64,000 nucleotides of DNA from Neoscytalidium dimidiatum (Eukaryota > Ascomycota > Dothideomycetes > Botryosphaeriales > Botryosphaeriaceae): NCBI GenBank assembly GCA_037367355.1, contig CM074706.1:186001-250000 (forward strand). Direction: 5' to 3'. The notes beneath the pieces were generated by a model that saw only the letters and a list, made by a program, of their open reading frames with translations, had not been told where the DNA came from and did no database searches. How positions within the stretch are numbered: the first letter of the stretch is position 1; every line of letters begins with the position of its first letter. A program made the translations under genes and the position numbers. Shown here piece after piece: positions 20,174 to 30,506 of this stretch.

Positions 20174-20706
20174 TGGGACGACTGCGGGCGGGCAAGGTGC
20201 GGACGAAGGAGGGATTGCGCGTTGGCAGCGGATGCCTGGCAGTCAATTGGCGATGAAGCGGAGGTATAGGCAGCAAAAGGAGGCCGCGGAGTCCGAGGGC
20301 GCGCGAAGGAAGAGGTGGAGGACGCGCTGGGCAACAAAAGTCAACGCGCCAGGCCGGAGGATCCCCGGTCGCACCGCAGAAAAAGGGACCAACCCAACTC
20401 CAACCGTCGAAGCCGCTGCCGGATCTCTGGCTTCCGTGTCGGCTCACTCACTCCACAGCCACCCAGCCCACCAGCCCACCAGCCCGCAATCCGCCGCCCT
20501 GCAGGGTCTCACCGCATCCCATCTCGCGCACTCTGCTGCATTCTATTGGTCTACATACAAGCGGTGCGCCACCCGCGTCTACCGTTCGTTCTCCACGTAC
20601 CCTCAGTCAGCTTGACCCCGAACGCAATGACTGGACCTTCTAGAGCCCTGGCTCCGTCGAATTCTTCGGCCTCAGTGTCGTCATCGCCGTGTCTGCCGCC
20701 GCTCCC
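20174..20706. other. Intergenic, 533 nt (erg2 promoter side)
   Basis: Upstream of erg2 and downstream of the MFS gene, both on the minus strand. I did not find a convincing sterol-response element by eye. Open frames here have no domain. Confidence 0.5.
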
Positions 20707-22513
20707 TCAATGGGACACCACGCTCATCGCTACGTACTCCCAGTATTTCCTCGCTGAAAACCTGCGCAACTGCTTCCCATACCACACCATTGGCAAGAAA
20801 GTATACGTGCATGCCAAAGCCACCATGGCGACCGTGATGAAGCAATCCTGCAGTCCCATGTCGTTAATCCACGGATCAATTCCGTACGACACCGCGAACC
20901 CCATCGTGTTGCGGATGATCATGACTGAGATCATCGACTCGCCCGCGATCTCCTTGAAGCAGTCGACGTCGTAACTGAGCGCGATAGACCCGCCGCACAC
21001 CACACCAAACGCCAGCATCCCCAGCCCGAAGATGAGCCCAAACCAGTGCACTCCGCGCGATGCTCCAACTCCCCACAGGATCAATCCTCCTGCGCATAGC
21101 AAGCCTGAGAGCAGAAGTGCCCACAAACGCTGCTCCGGTTCTCGGATCCCTCCATTCCGCCGTGCCAGGTAAATGGCGAGCTTGTCTGTTGACCACCCGC
21201 TCCATAGAGCTGCCAGACCCGCCGCAACGAAAGGCGAGAGATACGCCGTGCCGACTAATCCTGAGGAGAAGTTGTACGGCGCTGCGCTGAGTATTTGAGA
21301 TGCTGTAGCATTGAGCACATTGTACCACGAGAGGCATGTCCCGTAGACACTGTACAGTCAGTACCGTCTTCGCTTTGTCCGAGGGGATTACTCACAAGCC
21401 AGCCCATGAAACCGAAGGGAAGTGGTACATCAGCAGTAAAGGACGCCACATCATGGTGACCATCGCCTTGTTTGGCGGCCGCCCTTCCATCTTTACAAAT
21501 AGAAAGAGTTTTCTCAGATATGACTGCAACGTCAATCTTTCCGCCTTTCTTTCGACACGCCCCGCTTCGCTAGTAGTTTGTCCAGTCTCTTGATCAGATG
21601 CCTGAGTCTCCGAGACTGGTGCCTTCTCTGATGGCATCTTTCTTTCTTCCGCTTCATCTGAGCCCTTGCTCGTTACTTCCTCTCCTTCGATCGTCTTCCG
21701 GAAGTACATAGTCTCTTCCATGAAGAAGAAGCAGACCAGGAACGACACTGCTTGCACGATTGCTCCAAAATACATCACCCATCTCCATCCGGCCGCTACA
21801 TTGATCCAGCCTGCAAAGAATCTGCGGTCTTCATTAGCTTTACATGCGCACAGGTCCATCTCTCGAACTCACGGTGCCAGGAAATTCGATCCGAACAGCA
21901 GAAACGCGTAAATGCCCATGTAGGTTCCTCGCTCGTGCGCGAAATACAAGTCCGGCACGGTGATCTCAGGCAAAGACTCGATTGGAGCGGCGAAAATCCC
22001 TAGGATGATCCTGTGGGCGTACCACTCGCCTTTGCTCGTCGAATACGCAGACCAGATGACCGGAAATATGCACAGAAAGGCTGAGACTACGTAAACTCCC
22101 CGACGGCCGTACACCAGCGCCAGCGGCTGCCAGAGGAGATTGGCCCATCCAAGGAAGAGGAACATCAGGCCAGTCCCCAGATTGAGCTGCGCCACCGTTA
22201 TTCCCGTGTCTTCAGCTATAGGTGTGAGAACTGCCCACAATCAGCGTAAGTGGCGATATCATGGGCCTCTGGTCAACGCACCGCTGTATTGCACCGCCGT
22301 CGAGATACCGACACCGAGCGTGTATGCATACGCCATCCCAATGGCAAGCCCTTTTCGCCCGGGTGACCAGTTCAACGGGTCTTCCGGGTCATTGCTGGGC
22401 TGGGGCACGAGAACGATGTCCTTGTTGCCACGCGCATGCTGTGAGTGCATGTCGTGCGCCGTGTCGACGAGGTGGACCGTCCCGGGGACCATCTCTTCGC
22501 GCGGTACCGCCAT
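20707..22513 (-). CDS. MFS transporter, DHA1 / Hol1-like
   Basis: Proton-linked transporter of the plasma membrane. Four exons: 22282-22513, 21873-22230, 21396-21821 and 20707-21349; introns are 46-51 nt; total 1659 nt, 552 residues. The head has the motif DPEDPLNWSPGRKG, typical of the Hol1-like DHA1 group, followed by twelve predicted TMs. The signature between TM2 and TM3 appears as PLALVYGRRGVYVVSAFLC. A long charged central loop (about residues 255-315, Glu/Lys/Ser-rich) separates the halves. The substrate cannot be read; members of this group move polyamines, amino acid derivatives or drugs. It is divergent from the broken M20 hydrolase gene, so the two may once have formed an uptake-plus-hydrolysis pair. 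Confidence 0.85.
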
Positions 22514-23148
22514 CTTGTTGTTGTGTTCAAATCAAATCACTTACGCGAGCAATCTCATCACCGTAGCAGCAGCGCTGATATACAGTTTCAGCCCACAGGG
22601 TTCCCTCAATTACTTTATCGCCGTTATCCACAAAACCATGAGCAGCCAATGTGGATGCAGGGAACGCCCTACCGGCAATCGGCAGCGGGTTGTCCTGCAA
22701 TGGTAAATCGAAGGGCGATGCCCCGAGGGGTGGGCCGCGGGGCAGGTCGTTGATATGGCTGCTGAGTCAGCTGGTAAAGTGGGATGGAAGGGGAGATAAA
22801 CTACCATCCATCTCTCTGCCGAGACGATGAGCGGAACCGGCGTATTGATCAACATGATACTTTTATCAGGTAATCGGGGAATGATTACCAGGGTGTCTCG
22901 AGGGTGGGTGAACGGCTGGTAAGCGGGAGTTGCGCGGAATTCAAGCGGTGGTGCTTGCTGGATGCTGTGCCGGTCAGGGTACGGCGCGGGTGGGGAACTT
23001 GTGTTGCTGATATCGAGGTCCATAGTATTTGTGGACTGCACTTTATGTTTTATCATCAGTATCCTTTCCTAATGGTCTTAATGAGTCGAACCATCTTCTT
23101 CTCTACTCTTTTCAACTAATCTTTTCTTTCCACTGCATAACCACAACG
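22514..23148. promoter_or_regulatory. MFS / M20 divergent upstream region
   Basis: 635 nt between two start codons. No TATA box or binding motif recognised. The end near the M20 gene is pyrimidine-rich. Confidence 0.4.
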
Positions 23149-25162
23149 ATGCCTACCAGATTCAATATCACCACTCCCACGGCATTTAGGAATCACTTCG
23201 TCGTCCCTCGTGTCCTTTCATTATCTCCTTCCCTTCCCTGTTCCCTTCCGCAGCAGCAGCAGCAGCAGAGACAACAACGCCGCCGTCTCCACGGCCTACG
23301 AGTCTCGGAATCCCGCCTCTGGTCCGTCTCACCATCGCTCCCCCCCCAACCCACCCACTCCAACCACCTCCTCACACCTCCGCAGGGAAACCATCCACGC
23401 CACCGCCGACCTCGCCGGCGCCACACCCGACGGTATAGCCCGCTCCCCTTCACCTCCCCTTCCCCCTTCCTAAACACTAACTAAGACGGAGAACGACTGT
23501 TCAAACAGGCGGCCTCCGCCGCCTCTCCTGCAGCGACGCCGACAAGACCGCGCGCGACTGGTTCACGGCGGAAGCGCGGCGCCTGGGCGCGGAGTACGCG
23601 GTCGACGCCATGGGCTGCCAGTGGGCGACGCTGGCGGGCGAGAGCAACGACGTCCCGCCCATCGGCGTGGGGAGCCATCTGGATAGCGTGCAGAGCGGGG
23701 GTCGGTTCGATGGGCCTTTGGTGGTGAGCCTTGTCTTCTCTTCTCTCTTCTTTCTTCTTCCTTATTTCTCCCTCCTTTCGTTCCTTTTTTTTTTTTTTCT
23801 TGGTCTTCTTTCTGATATCGCGAGAATGCGCCAGTCTATCTGCTCGCGTTTGGACGAAGCAGGCGCGTTGGCTGGATGGAACGAAGCTACTGACGAGGAG
23901 TCTTGGTCGTATGCAGGTCTTCACGGGGCTGGAGGTCGCGAAGGTGCTGAAGGAGAGGGGGTGGGAGACGTATGAGCCGGTGAGCATCATCAACTGAACG
24001 AACGAGGAGGGTGCGCGGTTTCCACCAGGTAAGTCTTTCCTGGCCTTCTCTTATTTTTTTTGTTCTCTTTCCTCTCACACCTTTTGGCGATGGGCCGGTG
24101 CATGTTCATAAGGATCGAGGCTGGAGAAGGCGGGCAAGGATGTTGGAGTGGTGGATGGCGCACAGGGAATGCGCTGGTATGATGTCTCTCTGAGGGGAGT
24201 CACCAGACACGTAAGTCCCTCACTGCTTCTTTCGTGATCGCAAGGACTGACGGACGTCCCGACGGACACGACGCCCATGGATGTAAGTGTCCATCCCAAG
24301 CTCGAACTACACCAGTCATGTTGGTGCATCTCGGACTTAAGCCCGTCGATCGGGACGAAGCTGATCCCCGATCCCTGGACGGGCATGTCAACTTAAACTC
24401 AATACACCGCATCCTTCGATAACACCCCACCCGCCCATCAACCCGAATACGGCAAGCCGAGAGAGAGAGAAAAAAAAAAGGAGCAGCGCTGACGTCCCTC
24501 TTTCCCCTCAGCGGACAGATCCGCCAAGATCGTCCTCGAAGTCGAGCGCATCGGGCGCGCGTCCGCCGGCGGCATTGGCCACCGTCTCGCTGTTCGGGTC
24601 GGCGCCGCAGAACTTCTGCAACGTCCCGGCCGCCGTCGACTTCTCGTTCAGCATGCAGCACCCCTCACTCGCGGCGCGGCGCGGCATGGCGGCGCGGATC
24701 GAGCGCTTCGTGCGCGCCGCCGCCGCCGAGCACGGCATCGAGGTCGCCGCCTACAGGGACTTGTGGATCTACGACCCGGCCGCGTTCGACGCCGGGGCCG
24801 TCGCGTGCGTCGAGGAGGCTGCCCGGGAGATGGGGTTTAGCTACCAGCGGCTGATTTCGCACACCGGTGAGTGAGTGTGGGAGAGCGAGTGAGAGGAGGG
24901 AGAGAGAGAAGAGAGTATCAACTGGGTTAAGTGGAACCGAGACGACGTTCGAGGTTGGCTGACGACCAGCCCGGTAGGCCATGACTCGATCTACACCAAC
25001 ATGGTGGTCCCCACGGCCATGGTGTTCACGCCTTGTAGAGACGGCGTCAGCCACTCGCCCCTCGAGTACGCGTCGCCCGAGAACTGCAGCGTCGGTGCTC
25101 AGACGGTCTTGGGTGCCGTGTTGAGGTACGACGACATTCTGCGGAAGAGGCACGGCGGGTGA
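23149..25162 (+). pseudogene. M20-family ureidopropionase/carbamoylase-like gene, broken
   Basis: Resembles fungal M20 amidohydrolases of the N-carbamoyl-amino-acid hydrolase / beta-ureidopropionase group. Remnant exons: 23149-23321, 23386-23432, 23509-23723, 23917-24028, pieces at about 24120-24220 and 24510-24866, and 24978-25162. Readable blocks: RLW|ETIHATADLAGATPD, GGLRRLSCSDADKTARDWF, GVGSHLDSVQSGGRFDG with metal ligands, TNEEGARFPP, GVVDGAQGMRWYDVSLRG, APQNFCNVPAAVDFSF and GHDSIYTN...SHSPLEYASPEN. Lesions: the Trp expected before TNEEGARF is TGA (23995-23997); roughly 80 codons including the HIEQGPIL region are missing between 24028 and 24120; and a frame change lies near 24540-24580, between KIVLEVERIGRAS and ATVSLFG. 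Splice sites mostly survive, so decay looks recent. Confidence 0.8.
23251..23268. repeat. (CAG)6 trinucleotide tract
   Basis: Six CAG units in the first exon remnant of the M20-like pseudogene; in that frame they would encode a short Gln run. Confidence 0.8.
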
Positions 25163-25345
25163 GCTGGCTCGGGGAGACCCCTCTCTCGTTGTAGGTATAG
25201 AACTGAGGGGGGAAAAAAAAATAAAAGTGGGGAAGTGCGTGATTGGCGGAAGGCTTGGTGCGTGAAATATTATGAATGTGGATCTATGCGGTATGTATGT
25301 ACGTCGTTCTTTGGTAGCAATGGACCGCGTGACAGAAGCGTCTTC

Positions 25346-26602
25346 TTAAAACTTCTCCTTCACTAGCTCCTCGCTCAGCGCCCAAAGCTTCTCGGCTTTC
25401 TCGGGATCGACCGCGTACGGCTCGGGGCTGCCAAACTGGCAGTCGTCCAGGTACAACTTTCCTTCCTTCAATTCTGTATGGCTTGATTAGCAGATGTCCC
25501 ATCCGGCTTGGGCCCGCCTCCAAAGCGAGAATGAACTGGACTTACCGTCCAAGGCAGGATCCAGAGCAGCAACAAGGGTGGTTGAACTGCCTTCCTCGAT
25601 GGTCTTGGGGCTGTGTTGCTTCATGATCTCGTCCACCTGTTTGATCATGGAGCTGTCCATCGCCCTGGTCAGTTCCGTTTCGATGGCTGTTCTCATCAGT
25701 AAAGTTTTCAACGACAGCCGGCTTGAAGAAAGAAAACAAGAGAAAGGGGACTAGAAGTCTGGCATCTGCTGGATGTAAAAAGCGACGAGACATACCTCCG
25801 GGATGCAGAGTATAAGCCACGACCCCCGTGCCGGCCAGCCGCTTGTTCAGGCCCACAGTGAACAGAATGTTAGCCGTCTTGGTGTGGCCGTATGTCTGGA
25901 AGCCGACATAGCCATCCTTTGTCTCGTGGAAGAGCGACGGCCAGGCGTAGGTGGAGCCGGCCTCCTCGGGTGGGATGGGGCGACCCTCGGAGTTGTAGTC
26001 ATGGAAGCGGAAGGGGCTGGCGCGGTGCGCCTCGCTGGCGACGTTGATGACACGGGTAGCACCCGGCCTCGAGCTTTTGGCCGCGGCCTCGAGCCGGTCT
26101 CGCAGCAGGTTGGTCAGCAGAAAGTGCCCGACATGGTTCGCCGCCAGCTGCATCTCTATGCCGTCGGGTGAGTACTTGCGCTCGTAGACGGTCATGCCCG
26201 CGTTGTTGATCAGCAGGTCCACGCGCGGCGTCAGCGCCTTGATCGTCTCAGCTGCCTTGCGCACCGAGGCCAGCGAGGCCAGATCCACCTGGACAGACTG
26301 GACGTTGGCGTTCGGCTTGACGGCCTTGATGTCGGCGATGACTTCATCGATCTTGGATTGCGTGCGCGAGGCGAGGATGAGCAACTCCGGTTCTTGCTTT
26401 GCCAGTGCGTACGCGGTTGTGCCGCCGATGCCGGTCTTGGCTACGCCAGTGAGGACGACTGCGGACGGTCGGATGGTGAGTAGGAAGTTGATTCACGGGG
26501 GTTGGGTGGTGCCTTACCGACGCGGCCTCTGATCCTGTCAGCGAATGCATCTGAAACCTCGATCCCCTTGGTGTTATGACCAAACTCTGAACGGGAAGTC
26601 AT
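25346..26602 (-). CDS. Short-chain dehydrogenase/reductase (retinol-dehydrogenase-like)
   Basis: NAD(P)-dependent oxidoreductase; substrate unknown. Four exons: 26518-26602, 25796-26458, 25546-25686 and 25346-25473, total 1017 nt, 338 residues. The Rossmann start is VVVLTGVAKTGIGGTTAYAL, a Gly-rich turn carrying one residue more than the common TGxxxGIG spacing. Then come LASRTQSKIDEV, VDLASLASVR, LLINNAGMTVYE (the NNAG motif), INVASEAHRAS with the catalytic Ser, and TYGHTKTANILF (YxxxK) followed by YTLHPGG. This order is that of classical SDRs of the WWOX/retinol dehydrogenase type common in fungi. The gene is divergent from a Zn2Cys6 regulator 1.3 kb away. Confidence 0.88.
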
Positions 26603-27909
26603 TTTTGTAGGCTTGATTAATACTATAGTTGCAGCTGGCGAGGTAGATTCGTGCTGTAGGTGGGGAGTCGAGCGGTAGATTGTGAGTGATGGAATACATT
26701 ACGGAGGTCTTTGCGTGGATTTATAGTTGGTTTCCTCATTCGTATACGTCAGTCAAGACCCTGAGGTGGACATGGGAACCTTCCGAATCCGATTTCCCGT
26801 TGGTGAAAAGGTGTATGCACAGGTTGCACAAATTGCGTGCCTCGAAGTCAAATCGGACATAAGACGGCGGAGAGTTGTGGCTGGTACGGACTACGATTCA
26901 GGCACAGCATCCTCGGCCCCACAATTCGTCGCCTAATTTCAGCGGCTGGCCCACTGTTCCCGTTCGCATAGCATTCCTGTCGGATTTTCCGTTCTAAAAT
27001 CCGGTTTTCAGCAGTGGTTGTGCTTGGCTAGTGTTGCAGCCTCTACCATATAGCCCCCAAAACTTCACCGCAATTCGTCCGGAGGATCGGGTAAATGCGC
27101 GCACGCAGGTCGCGCTCGTACCGTTCCAGCCACGTAAGATGCTAGGCGGCTTGTGAAGCCTTGTCGTGGCCAGCTTAGCCGCCATGCGCTGGTTTGCGAG
27201 ACTGTAAAGATCCTTATAGCATGGTTCCTCCTTGAGCGATTCATCCGCTTCCTGCATCAGACAGCTCGTCATCGTCGGGTAACATGCGGAAGCCACAGCG
27301 CCATTGAAACAGCGGCTCCAACAGTAATGACACCGCTCTGCCCTATACGCATCACTGCATCTGATCCGCAAGCATGTAGACGGTCGAGATGCGTCGTCTA
27401 GCATGTCCACTCTGCATGCTGCATGAGTTCAGAGTGAACAGTGGCGCGCGAAAGTAGGAGCACCAGCTTCAGATTGCACGTGACGCCAAAGCACATAAGT
27501 CCGTCTCTTTGGCTTCAGCCACAATCCGATCATGGCGTTACAGCGTTGTCCAGTTTGATGTTGTCAGTTGGACTGAGAGCTGAGCTGACGGTCCATTACA
27601 ATCTCTGGCGCCTTACCTGCAGAAATTGCGCGTGGATTCGACCGATTCGACTCTGGCCCACCCTCCGGGGAAGGAAATGGTTTAAATGCGATTGGAGCTG
27701 TCGTTGCATGTGGTCAGAGAAGCATCTAGCTCTCAATCCCGGTCCCAGCCTTCGGTTCTGCGCTTAACTTCGGGGGTACGGCCGGCTAACTTCGGGCGGC
27801 CCTTTAGCGCTCTCAGCCTTCCTCCATCTCTTCGCCTGAATGAGGGTTGCGCATCCATCTCTTTCATTTGTCTCCTCAAAATTATCCGCACCCGCATCAT
27901 TCTCCGGAC
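26603..27909. promoter_or_regulatory. SDR / Zn2Cys6 divergent region, 1.3 kb
   Basis: Long region between divergent start codons. Besides the TATAAA of the SDR gene I see no feature. Open frames at 26994-27410 (minus) and 27441-27767 (plus) have no recognisable domain and I do not call them. Confidence 0.45.
26720..26725 (-). promoter_or_regulatory. TATA box of the SDR gene
   Basis: TATAAA on the minus strand, about 118 nt before the SDR start codon. Confidence 0.45.
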
Positions 27910-29970
27910 ATGCCCGAAGCTACATATGCTTTCAGCGCAATGCCACACGAATCCTCGGGCCGCCGAAACTATCAAGCTTGCCTTGAGTGCAAAAAGCACA
28001 AAGTGAAGTGCCAATTGGGAGACTCCGAATCTCCGAATCCTCCCTGTGTTCGATGCCGCAGAGCGAGACTACTGTGTGTATTTGGTCCTGCACGGAAGCT
28101 GAAGCCACGCGCAAACCGCTCGCATGACCCGTCTCCGTCCCGACTGCCGGAAACGGATCGGCCGTCAGCCAAACCAGCCGACAGGCCAACTATCCAAATC
28201 GCTAGCAAGAGCTCGGTTGTCGAGTCTCCCGAAGAGAGCCGGACTGCCGTACCCGCTTTCACTTGGATACAGTTCGCTCTTTGCCGAGAAGGCTACCTCT
28301 CCCCCCAGGAGGCCGACTATCTGATCGATCATTTCTTCCGATACATGCATCCGATGTACCCGCTTGTCGATCACAAGTACTGTAATATCGCCAACAGGAC
28401 GAAGTTAGTTACCGAGGACGCTCTCCTTTGTGCCACCATCCTTGCCATCACTTCTAGACACGCCTGGTACCAGACAAGCGCCTTCTCTGCAAGGGCAACC
28501 GAAGTCCACGGAGTCTTGTATCGACATGTCCAGTCCGAACTCCAGCGATGTCTTTGGGGTCCTGGCCCGGGAAGACACAGCGAGGCTAGGACGCTGAGCA
28601 TTGTCGAGAGCATCATGTTGATTGTGGAGTGGCGCCCGCGCTCCTTGGACCTGATCACACCTCCAAAAGACATTGCGGGTGACTATGCTCTTGAACAATA
28701 TGGGTATACTCCCGCACCATCTGCAACTGAGAGATCCGTGGAATCGCAAGTGCGGAGGGCTTGGGATACCTTCAAGCCTGTGAATATCACGTCATGGCGG
28801 CTCTTGTGCACAGCAGTCAACCTCGTAGATGAGATTGGTCTACACAATGTGATCACAGGGCCACGAGATACCCAGAGTCAAACTTATGGCGTCCGAAATG
28901 CACGTGTGCAAGAATTCTTAGTGTCTCTTGTCTGGGAGAGGAGCTTTCGCCTTGGTCGCAGATGCCAGCTCAGCCATCCAGCCGACACGTCTAAATCGTT
29001 CACGAATGACCCAGACGGTCAATTTCTCAACGATATCCTCGAGAGTAGGATGGAACTCTACAGACTCACCCGCCTAATCGAGAACACATTGTACCCCAGT
29101 TTCCGCCAGACCGCCGACCTGATCGTCGGCGGAAACTACCACACCACGGTCGACGACTTCTCGAGCCTTTTGGCCGCATGGAAAGCACGCTTCGACCGCA
29201 TCAAAGCATCCTCACCGCCGCTCGCCAAGCACTTGGAAATAATATGGCAGGGTACACGCGCATTCCTCCACAGCATATCCTTGCGCGTCTTCCTCCTCCG
29301 CGATCAATCCACGCCCGACATGCTCGAGTCCAGTAACAGCCGCAACGGGCAAACACCAAGATCCCCACCTCAGACCCCGCAGATTGAACAGCTCCGCCGC
29401 CAGGACCAGCACATGGCCGAAGAGTGGCTGCACGCCTCCGAGTCAGCGATCGGCGTCGCGCTGGAGCTGCACCGCGACGGCCTGCTGCGACACGCCCCGC
29501 TCAACATCTTCTACCACACCATCGCCGCGTCTCTGGCGCTCTTGAAAGCCGAACGGCTGCCGCTCCGCACAAAGACAGACCCGCTTGACCTCCTGACCAA
29601 GCTCGCCCGCGCGCTGGAAGACTCGAGCGTCGACGACACGCACTTCGGCGCGAGGTACGCCGCGTATCTCAAGAACATGATCAGCTGCCTTGAAGAGGGC
29701 CGGCGGCGGAACGTTGCTCGAGGGCCAGCGAGCGGGCAGGTGGTGAGCGGTAGGACAGCTGCTGCTGCTGCTGATGACGACAACGACGCCGCTGCCATGA
29801 GTTCTTCCTCTCTTGGCGGCAGCGGAGCGGCCGCGGCCGCGGGCGATCCTATCGATATCGCTGTTTCTGGCTTTGAGACGTCATTTGGCGCGTTCGAGGG
29901 GTCGTCGTTTCACGAGCAGCTTTCGTTTCTCGATTGCAATGAAGATTGGAGCAGATGGTTGTCTTTCTGA
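27910..29970 (+). CDS. Zn2Cys6 transcription factor
   Basis: 686 codons from the ATG at 27910; a second Met at residue 11 is also possible. The binuclear zinc cluster is complete at residues 24-56, CxxC-x6-C-x11-CxxC-x6-C, with the basic patch KKHKVKC. A basic linker follows (PARKLKPRANRSH). The middle homology region of fungal_trans proteins runs through about 120-480, with WTSRLLC-like text here reading NITSWRLLCTAVNLVDEIGL and SLVWERSFRLGR. The tail is Ala/Asp/Ser-rich (about 610-650) and ends in an acidic/aromatic segment, SFLDCNEDWSRWLSF, that may activate transcription. No intron is needed. Its target is unknown; the divergent SDR gene is the natural candidate. It is tail-to-tail with the Qcr8-like gene, 121 nt apart. 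Confidence 0.88.
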   Translation: MPEATYAFSAMPHESSGRRNYQACLECKKHKVKCQLGDSESPNPPCVRCRRARLLCVFGPARKLKPRANRSHDPSPSRLPETDRPSAKPADRPTIQIASKSSVVESPEESRTAVPAFTWIQFALCREGYLSPQEADYLIDHFFRYMHPMYPLVDHKYCNIANRTKLVTEDALLCATILAITSRHAWYQTSAFSARATEVHGVLYRHVQSELQRCLWGPGPGRHSEARTLSIVESIMLIVEWRPRSLDLITPPKDIAGDYALEQYGYTPAPSATERSVESQVRRAWDTFKPVNITSWRLLCTAVNLVDEIGLHNVITGPRDTQSQTYGVRNARVQEFLVSLVWERSFRLGRRCQLSHPADTSKSFTNDPDGQFLNDILESRMELYRLTRLIENTLYPSFRQTADLIVGGNYHTTVDDFSSLLAAWKARFDRIKASSPPLAKHLEIIWQGTRAFLHSISLRVFLLRDQSTPDMLESSNSRNGQTPRSPPQTPQIEQLRRQDQHMAEEWLHASESAIGVALELHRDGLLRHAPLNIFYHTIAASLALLKAERLPLRTKTDPLDLLTKLARALEDSSVDDTHFGARYAAYLKNMISCLEEGRRRNVARGPASGQVVSGRTAAAAADDDNDAAAMSSSSLGGSGAAAAAGDPIDIAVSGFETSFGAFEGSSFHEQLSFLDCNEDWSRWLSF

Positions 29971-30091
29971 GCTTTGTATAGCAAGGACTTTCCGCGCCTT
30001 GTCCATGTATTTATTCATCGTCGATTCTCCCTCCTGATTGAGCTTTCTGCCTTCCTTGCTGTTTAGGAATTTGTTCCTGTATAGTGTGGCG

Positions 30092-30506
30092 TTAGACCTG
30101 CATTGTGCCCGATCTTGCTTCGCTTTGCCGATTTTGCGCCGCCACGCTGTTCAGCATGTCGGTGATCATGCGGTTTTCTTTCCGCCTTATCACGTACCTC
30201 TCTTCCGCCCACTGCAGCGTAAGATAGCCCAATAGCATGGGCGTTCCCCAGTACAATATCTGTTGTCTCGTTCTCCTCCAGACGTTGAAGACTGCCGCAT
30301 GGAGCGCTCCGGCCATGGGGTTCACACGGTTGGGAGCAAGCCTGTAGGTCACGATGCCCTGCTGGGGGCAGAGCTCGGATGCCGCGCCCCACTCGGGCTT
30401 GTGCAGAGCGTGGATGCTCAAGCTGGTGTACCTTAGACTTGAAGGTTTCGAAGTCAGAGACGGATTGGACTTACTGGCCGCGGATGTCTTTGTCGATGTA
30501 GTGCAT
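30092..30506 (-). CDS. Qcr8-like protein (complex III subunit 8), divergent
   Basis: Two exons, 30475-30506 and 30431-30092, with a 43-nt intron (GTAAGT...AAG); 372 nt, 123 residues. The product reads MHYIDKDIRGQ then YTSLSIHALHKPEWG. It contains the Qcr8 core QQGIVTYRLAPNRVNPMAGA followed by LHAAVFNVWRRTRQQILYW and the single TM GTPMLLGYLTLQWAEERYVI. Qcr8 is the inner-membrane ubiquinone-binding-protein-like subunit of cytochrome bc1. Compared with ordinary fungal Qcr8 as I recall it, this copy has an unusual N-terminus and a C-terminal extension of about 25 residues in place of the short NEYLNSKAG-type end. It may therefore be a paralogue rather than the housekeeping copy. A TATATA lies about 70 nt upstream. 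Confidence 0.72.

Noticed and set aside
26994..27410. Minus-strand 138-codon frame between the SDR and the regulator
   Set aside because: No domain recognised, Cys-rich by chance, and located in a divergent promoter.
20707..29970. Possible secondary-metabolite gene cluster (MFS, hydrolase, SDR, Zn2Cys6 regulator)
   Set aside because: No backbone enzyme such as PKS, NRPS or terpene synthase is present; a small catabolic module is the simpler reading.
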